Assembly (NCBI GenBank): GCA_002104945.1 | Contig: MCFH01000004.1 | Coordinates: 1,154,001-1,218,000 of the forward strand | Length of the DNA stretch: 64,000 nucleotides | DNA from: Piromyces finnis | Lineage: Eukaryota > Neocallimastigomycota > Neocallimastigomycetes > Neocallimastigales > Neocallimastigaceae | Direction of reading: 5' to 3' | Shown: piece by piece, positions 50,399 to 61,233 of the stretch | Layout of the letters: each line of letters starts with the position of its first letter | Numbering within the stretch: the stretch's first letter is position 1 | Notes under the pieces: generated by a model | What the model was told of the DNA's origin: nothing | Databases searched by the model: none | Seen by the model: only the letters and a program-made list of their open reading frames with translations | Program-made: the position numbers and the translations under genes

Positions 50399-50970
50399 TT
50401 TTTTAAATATTGTTTAATATTGTGTTTTAAATTATTAGAGTTGTGCTTTTTTTAAAATGAAAATAACTAATTAAAGTAAATAATATTTTTTTTAAATATT
50501 GTTTAAATATTGTGTTTTAAATTATTAGAGTTGTGCTTATTTTTAAAAGAAATAACTGAAAGTAAATAATATTTTTAAAAAAAGAATTAAAATCGTTTAT
50601 ATTAGTATAGAATAGAAATGCATTTTTTATATTTTATGATAAAAAAATATTTTACGTATTGATATATTTAATTATAATATCATAATATAATATTATAACA
50701 TAGAGAATTATAAAGCATAACGTTATTAAATATACAATTTTCAAGTTAAATTGGGCTAAGTATGTTTTATATTGCTTCGGCAAAGTGCTTTTTTTAAAAT
50801 GAAATAATTAATTAAAGTAAATAATATTTTTTTTAAATATTGTTTAATATTGTGTTTTAAATTATTAGAGTTGTGCTTTTTTTTAAATGAAATAACTAAT
50901 TAAAGTAAATAATATTTTAAAAAAAAGAATTAAAAATCGTTTATATTAGTATAGAATAGAAATGCATTTG
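50399..50970 (+). repeat. Local repeats of about 88 bp in two blocks
   Basis: A unit containing AATATTGTGTTTTAAATTAT and TAGAGTTGTGCTTTTTTTAA occurs at 50399-50486 and 50487-50580, and again at about 50828-50915, preceded by a partial copy at 50785. Each block is followed by the same segment, TTTATATTAGTATAGAATAG (50595 and 50940). Intervening sequence is unique. This reads as a tandem duplication then a block duplication. No ORF. Confidence 0.8.
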
Positions 50971-51100
50971 TTAATGAACATTTTGCGAATTTATTTATTG
51001 GTTTTAAAAATAACAGTTGAGATTAATAAGATTATTTATGGCATTATTGAAAATTTTATATTTAGTTCAAATAGTAATTTTACTTATAATAATTACTTTA

Positions 51101-51216
51101 GTTAATTACTATATAAATTTCAACATTTCTAATAAAATTACACATATTGCAATTAACAGTTAATTACTATATGAATTTCAGCATTTCTAGTAAAATTACA
51201 CATATTGCAGTTGATA
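51101..51216 (+). repeat. 58-bp tandem duplication
   Basis: The sequence beginning GTTAATTACTATATAAATTT at 51101 starts again at 51159 with a few substitutions, ending CACATATTGCA in both copies. Confidence 0.85.
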
Positions 51217-51504
51217 AAGTGTGCCTTTGTGATAAATATAATTTGTGCAGAAATTCAATTTTGATGTTTTAAATATAAATTCTTGGGAGCGTGTTATGTT
51301 GTAGCTTTTGAAATTCCTTACTAATGTTATACCAATCATGAATTGGGACTAACACAGAATTGAATGATAATAATAATCTATAAGGAATTCTCATCAAAAA
51401 ATGGGAAGAATTAGAGATTATTATAAATACAATTAGTGGCATTAATCCTTAAACTATAATCGCTATTAAAAATAAAATTAATATATCGAATTTATTGTAT
51501 AAGT
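51217..51504. other. Unassigned DNA, less AT-rich than the flanks
   Basis: It may be decayed repeat sequence. No ORF and no clear match to the LINEs could be made by eye. Confidence 0.4.
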
Positions 51505-51600
51505 GGTAATTTGTTAATGTTAGCTTTAATAATCTAGTGAATATTAATGTGCAAAAAATATTTAAAGTCCTTCTTTGGAGAAATTTTAAATTTAAGCAAA
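51505..51600 (+). mobile_element. Eroded LINE fragment, + orientation
   Basis: GTGAATATTAATGTG followed by AAAATATTTAAAGTCCTTCT corresponds to 17759-17820 of the complete LINE (GTGAATATTAATGTG...AAAATATTTAAATTCCTTCT), with an internal deletion and substitutions. It is much more diverged than the two large LINE copies, so it is an older piece. No poly(A) follows. Confidence 0.6.
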
Positions 51601-52207
51601 TGAAAAAATATTACAAGTACCATGTTAAATTGAGAACTTTCAACTATAATATTACTTTTTGTTATTAGTTAATAATGATCGATGATCAAAATGTTTAAAG
51701 CAATAAATAATAATAGAAAACTACATAGTGAGTAAAAAGGACAAAATGCTTCTAACTCTTCATGAAAAATTGTTTAACTATTCAGTTAATATATAGTGTA
51801 TTCTTCTCATTTAAAACGCAATATTCGATTAAACATTAAATCAAAGGAAATATATGGAATAACCGATAAAAATTGATAATTCTTGTTTATATTATTGTTG
51901 GTGTGAAGTTTAGATGTAATGATTCAATCATACACATCAATGTTCATCAAATTATTATTATTAAAACTTTTATTATTATTAATTAAATTACTATCTAAAT
52001 TAGAATTATTATCTTCACTATTGCTATTACTACTATTAATACTACTATTATTAAAATTATTATTATTATTATTACTATTATTGTTATCTTTCTTATATTA
52101 ACATTTTCATTATTATTGATAGGACTATTGGAATTACGTTGACTGAAAAAATTAATAATTTGACTATATAATTGTAATGTTTCTCTAAATGTTGGCCAAT
52201 CTAATAA

Positions 52208-55200
52208 TCAATGCTTAATACTTTGATCTCCACACTTGCAACATGGACAGTAGTTAGGACAAACTGGATCAACAAATTTGGCAGCTTTGGCAACTCTAGC
52301 ATCCAACTTGTATCCGCTTCTTGCTTTCAATAGCCAGTAAAAGCCATAGGCAAACTCTGGGTACTCATAACATAATTTGATAAAATCTTTAGTTTCAATA
52401 AATTTATTATCACCATAGTATTGTGCTTTGATTGAATTCCCTTTGAGATCTTTCCAGTAAAAGTTTTTAACTGCTTTAACATCTTCATGCTTCTTTAGTT
52501 TTATATCAAGTGTCCTACTTGATTTGTACCACGTGTATTTTCTAAATTTAGGAATGTAATTGACAAGGTGTGAGATAATACAATTTGAGTTTTTCCATTT
52601 GTTAAAACATCTAACCTGAGCTAAAGCACATTTGGCTGACAATGGAGGAATATTCAAATCTTTTGAGATAGAGTATAAAGATATAAACGATACAGCTTTA
52701 TGAACTCCGGCAACCCATCGTATTCCTTTGTTAACATGCTTCTGAGCAATCCTAGACCTAGCTTTGTTGGATCCAAGTAATGGTGCAAAGTATGAAACTC
52801 TGCTAATCACTTGTGAGTTAAGTACTAGCTTTTTGAAAGGAATAGGAATATTAAGATTTCTTAAGAATTTACTGACTGAGAAAAGTCCTTTCAAAACCTT
52901 GTTATTAAGAGCTTTAATTACTGGTTTAAGGGACAGATTCTTATCAAATGGAACACCAAGATAAGTATAACAATCAGTAGTTGGAATGGGTTGTCCTTCT
53001 AAGTAAAATGTTGGATCTCTCTTGTTCTGATTTTCTATTGATTCAGGACGAATCACCATCGTTGAACATTTCTGGATACCAAATTCCATTTCATTATACA
53101 AGGCCCATTCATTAACTCTTCTTAGCATCTTTTTTAAGCATCCTCTTGTTGGAGCACAAATAACTATATCATCTGCAAAAAGTCCACCACAGCATCGAGT
53201 GTCACCTAAACTGACTCCTAGATCTTCGCACTCTCTAAATATATCATTAATAAAGAGATTAAAAAGAATAGGCGAAAGTGGGCAACCTTGACGGACTCCT
53301 TTCTTCACATCAAAAGATTTCGAGAATTGTCCATCTAATTTGACATTAGCCTTAGATGTTAAATATAAATTTTTGATAAATTGTAAACTCTTACCTCGTA
53401 TTCCTAAACAATCTAATTTATGGAGAATATTACCGATTGGGACTGAATCGTATGCTTTCCTGAGATCTAAAAAGGCCAAATATGTCTCTTTATTATCTAA
53501 TTGACGTTTACGGCATATTTCTTGGATTGAAATGAAAAGACTGATACTTTCTTCCTTTTTTCGAAAACCAAATTGTTCAGGTCTAATGAAATTATTCTTT
53601 AGACCATATTCTGAGATTCTAGTGGTGACAATTTTGGAAATCAACTTAATGCCATTATTGATAAGTGATATACCTCGATAGTTATCACAATCTGTCAAAT
53701 CTCCCTTCTTAGGAATAGAAACAATACTGGATTCATTCCATGAGTTGGGGAAGTCTCCATCCCAAATACGGTTGAATAATTTAAGAATAAAATTTAAACC
53801 ATGAGCATCATTATCTGAAGTAGTATTACCGGAAGAATTATTATCTGTAGCATTATTAGAATCATTACTTGATGGAATTAATGCTTTGTAAAATTCAATT
53901 GGAATACCATCCGGACCTGAAGCTTTATAATTTGGAGTAGAGAGGATAGCTGACTTGACTTCATCAATACTAATATCTTGGTTGATATCCCATTCATCAA
54001 GCATAGGAAGTGAAAAATGTTTATTCGTTGGTTCTTCATACCAATGCTCTAAATCAAGACTTACACCACTTGGATCTGATGCAAGGTTTTCGAAATGATC
54101 ATGCCACACATCTAGTTGTTCTTCCGTAGCAACAACTAATTCTCCATTTTTGTTTTTAATTGGTTGAGCAATAAAGAAAGAATCTTTTCTAATTTTTGCA
54201 GTTTTCTTGATCCATTTCCAGGCCTTCTTAGGATTATGACTCTTCATATACTCACATCCTGTTTTAATCCAATGAAGATATTCTTGCTTCCTAAATTCAT
54301 TACATCTTTTGTGGATGTAATCAATGAGCTTACGGTAGATTTTAATTCTTTTAATAAATTCATCTATATCATAAATTCTTTCTTTTTTAAATCTCTTATA
54401 CAACTTCATTTTGATTTTTTGAAGATTAAAAATTTGTTGTGAAATATGAAATGAAGACTTTATAACATTATTTGCTGAGGTAATACTGAGCTCGTCTGCA
54501 ATTGAAAAAGCAGTTGAAGTAAACTCTTTGGAAAGTTCATCTGTAGAAACATTAGGATCGTTGAATTTTGCTGAAAGTATTTGGAATTTATTATGACTGA
54601 GAATAGATTCCTTTTCCTCAATACATTTTACTCTATTCCATTTCAGAATTTTCTTAGGAACATTAAAGTCATTAGAAAAATCTTCCATAGGAATAATTTT
54701 ACCATTAATAAGAAGTGGCTTATGGTCTGATACTGGATAAAAATTATTTATAAATGATCCTGAGTGAATAAGATCTTTCATCTTCGAATTGATAAGAGCA
54801 TGGTCAATGTCGGAAGATTGATCACCTCGAGTCCAAGAGATAGTCGACCCTCTAAGCGGAAGAATTTCCCAATCTCCTAATCCATTAGTTGATAACCAGT
54901 TGGATAATTTTACTTTAGACATATTAAAATCACCAACAAGAATCGATGGATGGGATGAATGAGTTTGTAACCACAAGCGAACTTCTAACTTTGCATGATC
55001 AACATAGATGTTGTGATGACTATGAGGCATATAAACATTTCCAATCGAGCATTTGAATCTATTCCAAAGACTAAAAGTATAAATAGAAATAATATACTTT
55101 CCAGAGAAGTTTTCAAGTGAGGCTTGACACGAATTGTGAAAACCTAAATATAAACCTCTCATTCCAGGAACTGATTCATCAGTTTTCTTGAAAAAGTGTC

Positions 55201-56065
55201 TATAGTTTCGCAAAGTAACACGACAAGGATAATCTGTATTCGAACCAGAACCATTACCAGTTTCTTGGAAACATAAAAATAATGGTTTGAAAATAGCTGT
55301 GAAATAGCTAATACTATCTCTCTTTTCGTGATTCCACCCATTGGTGTTCCAACTAAGACAAAAAGAAAAGTTATCAGGCTTGTTGGATGAGGAAGAATCG
55401 TTGCTATTATTATTATTATTAAAGTCATCGTTATTAATGGATGATGCATCAGAGGAATAAGTAGAACTATTACTAGATGGCTGTGAGACTGAAGAACTAT
55501 CAACTATTGAACTGTTATCAGAGTTGATAGAACTATTAGAATTAATTGTTGAATGTTGAGATTGAAATTGTGTTTGCTGTAGATCTGGAATATTTTCATG
55601 ATGGGAAACTTGTTGAAGATCTAGTTGAAGATCGGATTGTTGATGAGATTGTTGAACTAATTGTTGAAATGATTGTTGAATAGAATGTTGATGTTTATTA
55701 GAAACTAAAATTTTACGTTTGAGAGTGGAAAAAGTGTATTTGTGATTCCTTCTACTACGAGCTGGAAAGGAAATTGAGGTAACTGAAAGTTTCTTCTTTA
55801 ACATGTGTAAGATTTTAATACAATCTTTCGATGAACCATGAACCTTGACTAAGAAAAAGTGATCATTGAAAGTCTGAAAATATTTAACACTAATAACTGA
55901 ATTAAATTTATCTTCTAGAATAACCTCGAGTTTTTCCCATAGCATATTTACTGACCATGATCGAATACCACGGATAAAGAAGGAGCGAATATCATCTAAG
56001 GGGATACCATAAGACCGGGTACCACGTCTGATATAATTCTTATCTTTAATATAAAGGACTGACAT
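52208..56065 (-). pseudogene. LINE polyprotein with a premature stop and lost C-terminus
   Basis: 1285 residues, collinear with residues 1-1287 or so of the 13535-18088 protein and differing at scattered positions (one Gln-rich repeat fewer, a few substitutions such as KI-R-KDS). The endonuclease and reverse transcriptase motifs, including WNTNGW, LVGDFN, GVRQGCPLSPILFNLFIN and FADD, are intact. The Trp codon of the zinc knuckle (IKH-W-LLD) is TGA here, ending the protein inside the knuckle. Beyond it (52207-51918) homology continues with a small deletion through the Asn-rich region and then stops. The protein might still be enzymatically capable, but the element lacks its own 3' end for retrotransposition. 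Confidence 0.88.
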
Positions 56066-56699
56066 GATAATAAATTCTAATTAAAAAATATTGAATATAA
56101 AATAAATACTAATAAAAATTACAAATATAACGTATATGGAAAAAAATCTGTCTCTCTCTCTCTTCTTAAAAGTACTGGATAGTACAAAAATTGTTACGAT
56201 GCTTTGTTTAAAGTTTCTTTTTTTTTTTTTGAATTCTAGTTGTTAACTTTTTTTAAAAATTCTAGTTTTGGTTTGTTGTTAGTAAATTCGATTCGTTTTT
56301 TGACACTAAAATTGTTTGACTTTACTTTTCATTAAATATTTAAATTGGTAAAAAATTTGAATCAAGAATGTCGACACCAGAAAGCTTGTGAATAGTATTT
56401 TTACATGATGTAGAGTGAATCAGTCTCTTACAAGAAACAATACAACAATAGCTACATGAATATAAAAATACAATGCAAATGCTAAAGTTGACTACATTGG
56501 ATTCTTACAAGAGAAGAGTAGTACTACATGAATACATGAATAAAAGAAAAAAATACAGCAACAAAATGTATTACTCTTCTAATTAAATACTATACAAACT
56601 TACCTGAGTATCAAACATTCAACTTATTCATCAAATACTTAAATTCGATGAATAAAATGTTTTTTAATCGCTCAGTACCATGAGCTTAGTCCTAGTAAT

Positions 56700-57022
56700 T
56701 TTCCCTTAAAGACTAACCAAGCATCCATTGCGCAATACTTGGATTTAATTCTTTCTACTCTCTCAGTACCATGAGCATGAGTAGACCCCCTTGAGAAACT
56801 ACATTTATTAAATAAATGAAGGCACGTTCCCAAGAGGGTGAGCATGAGTAGACCCCCTTGATAAACTCCATTATTAAATAAATGAAGGCACGTTCCTAAG
56901 AGGGCACCAAGCATCCATTGCGCAATACTTGGATTTAATTCTTTCTACTCTCTCAGTACCATGAGCATGAGTAGACCCCCTTGAGAAACTACATTTATTA
57001 AATAAAGGAAGGCACGTTCCCA
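56700..57022 (-). promoter_or_regulatory. LINE 5' monomers (two full plus one partial)
   Basis: Reverse complements of the 124-bp monomers of the complete LINE, with the palindrome ATTGCGCAAT at 56727-56736 and 56917-56926. A shortened unit (about 56838-56906) lies between them and lacks the palindrome half. Monomer number and order differ from the other LINE, as expected of recombining 5' repeats. Confidence 0.8.
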
Positions 57023-57254
57023 AGAGGGAAATGATCAACATAGATGTTGTGATGACTATGAATGAGCATGAGTAGACCCCCTTGAGAAACTACATTTATT
57101 AAAGAAAGAATCTTTTCCAGGCCTTCTTAGGATTATGACCGATTGAATCTGACAACTAAAATTATTTGACTTTACTTTTCATTAAATATTTCAATTGTTA
57201 AAAATTTTAGAATCAAGAATATCGACACCAGAAAGCTTGTGAATAGTATTTTTT
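57023..57254 (-). mobile_element. Mosaic of LINE pieces joined to the 5' end
   Basis: In + coordinates: 57031-57061 matches ORF sequence at about 54992-55023; 57062-57100 is a monomer piece; 57101-57139 matches 54174-54188 joined to 54218-54240 (a 29-base internal deletion); 57140-57254 matches 5' UTR at 56287-56402. All pieces have the same orientation as the element. Joins show short shared bases such as TTAAAGAAAG. This fits template switching during reverse transcription, or end-joining of several cDNAs. Confidence 0.75.
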
Positions 57255-57609
57255 ATTTTCCAATTTCTTAAAGCATCTTAAAATTTTATGTAAATATCAC
57301 ATTATTAACACAACATTTTAAATATATTTCTATTAAATCTTTTTCTTTTTTTTTTTTATATTATTAATTTTTTATTAATTTTTATTTCTATTTTTTATTT
57401 ATAAATTTATATTAATTTTATTCTTTTACAAAATGTTTTACTTTTTAAAATAATAATTTTATTTTATTTTTATATTTATTTCTATTTTTTACTTTATATT
57501 TTTATTTATTTAATTAATACTTTAACAAAAATAAATTTTTTTCACTATAAAGAAATAAAAACGTTTAAAATAATCAATATTTTAAAAGTTTAAATTAAAT
57601 TATTTTAAT
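57255..57609. other. AT-rich 3' flank of the GH6 gene
   Basis: No gene or motif. It separates the GH6 stop codon from the LINE 5' end. Confidence 0.5.
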
Positions 57610-60600
57610 TTAACAATTGGTTGGAATACCACACCAATCACCATCTTCAACACCCCAGTCACCAAGATCATCAGTGTAGTAGACAGTTCTACATCCTGAA
57701 CAGCACTTGTAACCTTGTTTGATGAATTCAGCATTACAGATTTCTTCTTCTGGTTCTTCTGGTTCTTCATCAACTTCAGCTTCATAGAATGGGGATTTTT
57801 CTAACATACTAATGAAATATTCACTGAACCATGAACCAGCATCTGGAGAACCTGGGAATGAATCTTCACGACCACAAACTGGATCAGCTCTGGAACCAAC
57901 ATCAGAACCATCAGCTTCACCTGGTGGCTTGAGCCACATGTAAGCATCTAATAATGGCATCTTTTCTAAATCTGGACTTCCGCGAGATGGTTCACCTAAA
58001 CCAGCGTAAACGAAGTTACACCAGGTTTGGTTAACATCGAATTCTTCAGTAACATCAACACCACTACGACCGGTATCAACAATGAATTTCTTTCCAGTAA
58101 TACCAAGCTTTTCAAGAGCAGCATTAAGAGCTTCATGATAAGCGTATTCCTTTTCAATAGATTGATAGTTAGAAACATTGGTACTGAAACCACGAATGTT
58201 AGCATTTGGAGCATTGTCTAAGATTTCCTTAATGACAGCAGCAGTCTTGTCAGCAGCCCAACCTAACCACTTACCATGAGCAGCATCAAGGTAAGCACTA
58301 ACGTTACTCATGTTACCGAAAACGTTAGCAGCGTAGGAAAGAGCATTCTTGTGTAAAGTGTGAACATTCTTACAAGCTTCAGTAGAACCAGTAATAAGGT
58401 TACCAAGAGTATCTGGTTCAATAACCATAGCAACCTTAACATCTGGGTACTTGCTAATGGTATTAGCGATCTTGTCAACAATACCTTGGTATTTCTTAAG
58501 ATCAGAAGCACCACCAGCAGAAGCTAAACTGTTACAATCACGAGTTGGAATCATGTAAAGAATGAAAGTAATAGTCTTAGAACCAGCAGCCTTAAGATGA
58601 CCTTCAACTTCATTTGGAGCACCTTCCCAGGCTAACCAAACAGCAGAAGAAACATTCATGACATTATTAGCCTTGGCTTGTAATTTCTTGCTCATATCTT
58701 GCATAGAAGACTTAATTTCTTGAGCGTATCTTGGATTAACGTAAAGTTCATTGTCAAAGAAGTTAACAGTTGGAGCACTAGAAGTACCAGTTGGTTCGGA
58801 TGGAGTAACAGTTTCAGTTGGTTCGGATGGAGTAGTAGAAGTTTCACCATAGAATGGAGACTTTTCTAACATACTAATGAAATATTCACTGAACCATGAA
58901 CCAGCATCTGGAGAACCTGGGAATGAATCTTCACGACCACAAACTGGATCAGCTCTGGAACCAACATCAGAACCATCAGCTTCACCTGGTGGCTTGAGCC
59001 ACATGTAAGCATCTAATAATGGCATCTTTTCTAAATCTGGACTTCCGCGAGATGGTTCACCTAAACCAGCGTAAACGAAGTTACACCAGGTTTGGTTAAC
59101 ATCGAATTCTTCAGTAACATCAACACCACTACGACCGGTATCAACAATGAATTTCTTTCCAGTAATACCAAGCTTTTCAAGAGCAGCATTAAGAGCTTCA
59201 TGATAAGCGTATTCCTTTTCAATAGATTGGTAGTTAGAAACATTGGTACTGAAACCACGAATGTTAGCATTTGGAGCATTGTCTAAGATTTCCTTAATGA
59301 CAGCAGCAGTCTTGTCAGCAGCCCAACCTAACCACTTACCATGAGCAGCATCAAGGTAAGCACTAACGTTACTCATGTTACCGAAAACGTTAGCAGCGTA
59401 GGAAAGAGCATTCTTGTGTAAAGTGTGAACATTCTTACAAGCTTCAGTAGAACCAGTAATAAGGTTACCAAGAGTATCTGGTTCAATAACCATAGCAACC
59501 TTAACATCTGGGTACTTGCTAATGGTATTAGCGATCTTGTCAACAATACCTTGGTATTTCTTAAGATCAGAAGCACCACCAGCAGAAGCTAAACTGTTAC
59601 AATCACGAGTTGGAATCATGTAAAGAATGAAAGTAATAGTCTTAGAACCAGCAGCCTTAAGATGACCTTCAACTTCATTTGGAGCACCTTCCCAGGCTAA
59701 CCAAACAGCAGAAGAAACATTCATGACATTATTAGCCTTAGCCTTTAATTCATCGCTCATATCTGGCATGGAAGATTCAATTTCTTCAACGTATCTTGGA
59801 CTAATGTAAAGTTCATTGTCAAAGAAGTTAACAGTTGGAGCACTAGAAGTACCAGTTGGTTCGGATGGAGTAACAGTTTCAGTTGGTTCGGATGGAGTAG
59901 TAGAAGTTTCACCATAGAATGGAGACTTTTCTAACATACTAATGAAATATTCACTGAACCATGAACCAGCATCTGGAGAACCTGGGAATGAATCTTCACG
60001 ACCACAAACTGGATCAGCTCTGGAACCAACATCAGAACCATCAGCTTCACCTGGTGGCTTGAGCCACATGTAAGCATCTAATAATGGCATCTTTTCTAAA
60101 TCTGGACTTCCGCGAGATGGTTCACCTAAACCAGCGTAAACGAAGTTACACCAGGTTTGGTTAACATCGAATTCTTCAGTAACATCAACACCACTACGAC
60201 CGGTATCAACAATGAATTTCTTTCCAGTAATACCAAGCTTTTCAAGTTCGGCATTAAGAGCTTCGTGATAAGCGTATTCCTTTTCAATAGATTGATAGTT
60301 AGAAACATTGGTACTGAAACCACGAATGTTAGCATTTGGAGCATTGTCTAAGATTTCCTTAATGACAGCAGCAGTCTTGTCAGCAGCCCAACCTAACCAC
60401 TTACCATGAGCAGCATCAAGGTAAGCACTAACGTTACTCATGTTACCGAAAACGTTAGCAGCGTAGGAAAGAGCATTCTTGTGTAAAGTGTGAACATTCT
60501 TACAAGCTTCAGTAGAACCAGTAATAAGGTTACCAAGAGTATCTGGTTCAATAACCATAGCAACCTTAACATCTGGGTACTTGCTAATGGTATTAGCGAT

Positions 60601-61233
60601 CTTGTCAACAATACCTTGGTATTTCTTAAGATCAGAAGCACCACCAGCAGAAGCTAAACTGTTACAATCACGAGTTGGAATCATGTAAAGAATGAAAGTA
60701 ATAGTCTTAGAACCAGCAGCCTTAAGATGACCTTCAACTTCATCTGGAGCACCTTCCCAGGCTAACCAAACAGCAGAAGAAACATTCATGACATTCTTAG
60801 CCTTAGCCTTTAATTCATCGCTCATATCTGGCATGGAAGATTCAATTTCTTCAACGTATCTTGGACTAATGTAAAGTTCATTATCAAAGAAGTTTTCAGT
60901 TGGAGCATTGTTAGTTGGTCCAGAAACATTACATGATTCTGGAATACCACACCAATAATTGTTTTCAACACCCCATTGTCCCATTTCATCTGTTAAGTAA
61001 ACATCACAATGGGAACAACACTTATAACCGTATTGTTCAAATTTACAATTGTTTAAAAGATCACCACATTTGCTTTCATCGATGAAACACCATTCACCGT
61101 TAAGGCTACCCCATCTACCTTCATCATCAGTTTCTATAACTTGACAATTATTACAACATTCATAATTTGGATGACATGATGAAGCGAAGGCTGAACCTGC
61201 AGCGAATAATGATAAAATATTTAGATATTTCAT
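57610..61233 (-). CDS. Cellulosomal triple-GH6 cellulase with three dockerins
   Basis: A 1207-residue intronless secreted protein. Signal peptide MKYLNILSLFAAGSAFAS precedes two CBM10-type dockerins (about 20-56 and 63-101; EGRWGSLNGEWC and MGQWGVENNYWCGI). Three GH6 domains follow (about 113-445, 468-800, 823-1155), each with YMIPTRDCNSLASAGG (acid Asp), MVIEPDTLGN, YLDAAHGKWLGW, FIVDTGRSG and WLKPPGEADGSD. Linkers are Pro/Thr/Ser-rich (TPSEPTETVTPSEPTGTSS). A third dockerin (about 1165-1207; LGDWGVEDGDWCGI) ends the chain. GH6 enzymes are inverting cellobiohydrolases or endoglucanases that act from the non-reducing end. All three copies keep the catalytic residues. The dockerins should dock it into the cellulosome. 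GH6 enzymes usually carry one catalytic domain. Correct copy number depends on the assembly of a 1065-bp near-perfect repeat. Confidence 0.95.
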   Translation of the reverse strand: MKYLNILSLFAAGSAFASSCHPNYECCNNCQVIETDDEGRWGSLNGEWCFIDESKCGDLLNNCKFEQYGYKCCSHCDVYLTDEMGQWGVENNYWCGIPESCNVSGPTNNAPTENFFDNELYISPRYVEEIESSMPDMSDELKAKAKNVMNVSSAVWLAWEGAPDEVEGHLKAAGSKTITFILYMIPTRDCNSLASAGGASDLKKYQGIVDKIANTISKYPDVKVAMVIEPDTLGNLITGSTEACKNVHTLHKNALSYAANVFGNMSNVSAYLDAAHGKWLGWAADKTAAVIKEILDNAPNANIRGFSTNVSNYQSIEKEYAYHEALNAELEKLGITGKKFIVDTGRSGVDVTEEFDVNQTWCNFVYAGLGEPSRGSPDLEKMPLLDAYMWLKPPGEADGSDVGSRADPVCGREDSFPGSPDAGSWFSEYFISMLEKSPFYGETSTTPSEPTETVTPSEPTGTSSAPTVNFFDNELYISPRYVEEIESSMPDMSDELKAKANNVMNVSSAVWLAWEGAPNEVEGHLKAAGSKTITFILYMIPTRDCNSLASAGGASDLKKYQGIVDKIANTISKYPDVKVAMVIEPDTLGNLITGSTEACKNVHTLHKNALSYAANVFGNMSNVSAYLDAAHGKWLGWAADKTAAVIKEILDNAPNANIRGFSTNVSNYQSIEKEYAYHEALNAALEKLGITGKKFIVDTGRSGVDVTEEFDVNQTWCNFVYAGLGEPSRGSPDLEKMPLLDAYMWLKPPGEADGSDVGSRADPVCGREDSFPGSPDAGSWFSEYFISMLEKSPFYGETSTTPSEPTETVTPSEPTGTSSAPTVNFFDNELYVNPRYAQEIKSSMQDMSKKLQAKANNVMNVSSAVWLAWEGAPNEVEGHLKAAGSKTITFILYMIPTRDCNSLASAGGASDLKKYQGIVDKIANTISKYPDVKVAMVIEPDTLGNLITGSTEACKNVHTLHKNALSYAANVFGNMSNVSAYLDAAHGKWLGWAADKTAAVIKEILDNAPNANIRGFSTNVSNYQSIEKEYAYHEALNAALEKLGITGKKFIVDTGRSGVDVTEEFDVNQTWCNFVYAGLGEPSRGSPDLEKMPLLDAYMWLKPPGEADGSDVGSRADPVCGREDSFPGSPDAGSWFSEYFISMLEKSPFYEAEVDEEPEEPEEEICNAEFIKQGYKCCSGCRTVYYTDDLGDWGVEDGDWCGIPTNC
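57780..60897 (-). repeat. Three 1065-bp coding repeats (GH6 domain plus linker)
   Basis: Equivalent points recur every 1065 bases (for example 60344, 59279 and 58214). Copies differ at very few bases over most of the length. The exception is the first 30 or so codons of the third copy (58675-58767), where many differences cluster. Confidence 0.95.

Larger units (their letters stand above)
51918..57254 (-). mobile_element. Second LINE copy, 3'-truncated, with mosaic 5' end
   Basis: Nearly identical to the complete LINE over its 5' UTR and ORF. On the minus strand it runs from the mosaic 5' segment (57254-57023) through monomers (57022-56700), 5' UTR and ORF to about 51918, where homology stops at the equivalent of LINE position 17780. 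The last 590 bases, 3' UTR and poly(A) are missing, and no target duplication could be identified. It lies about 350 bases from the stop codon of the GH6 gene. Confidence 0.92.

Noticed and set aside
57996-60644. Repeated small ORFs on both strands in the GH6 gene
   Set aside because: They recur every 1065 bases only because the GH6 coding repeat recurs; they are frame shadows.
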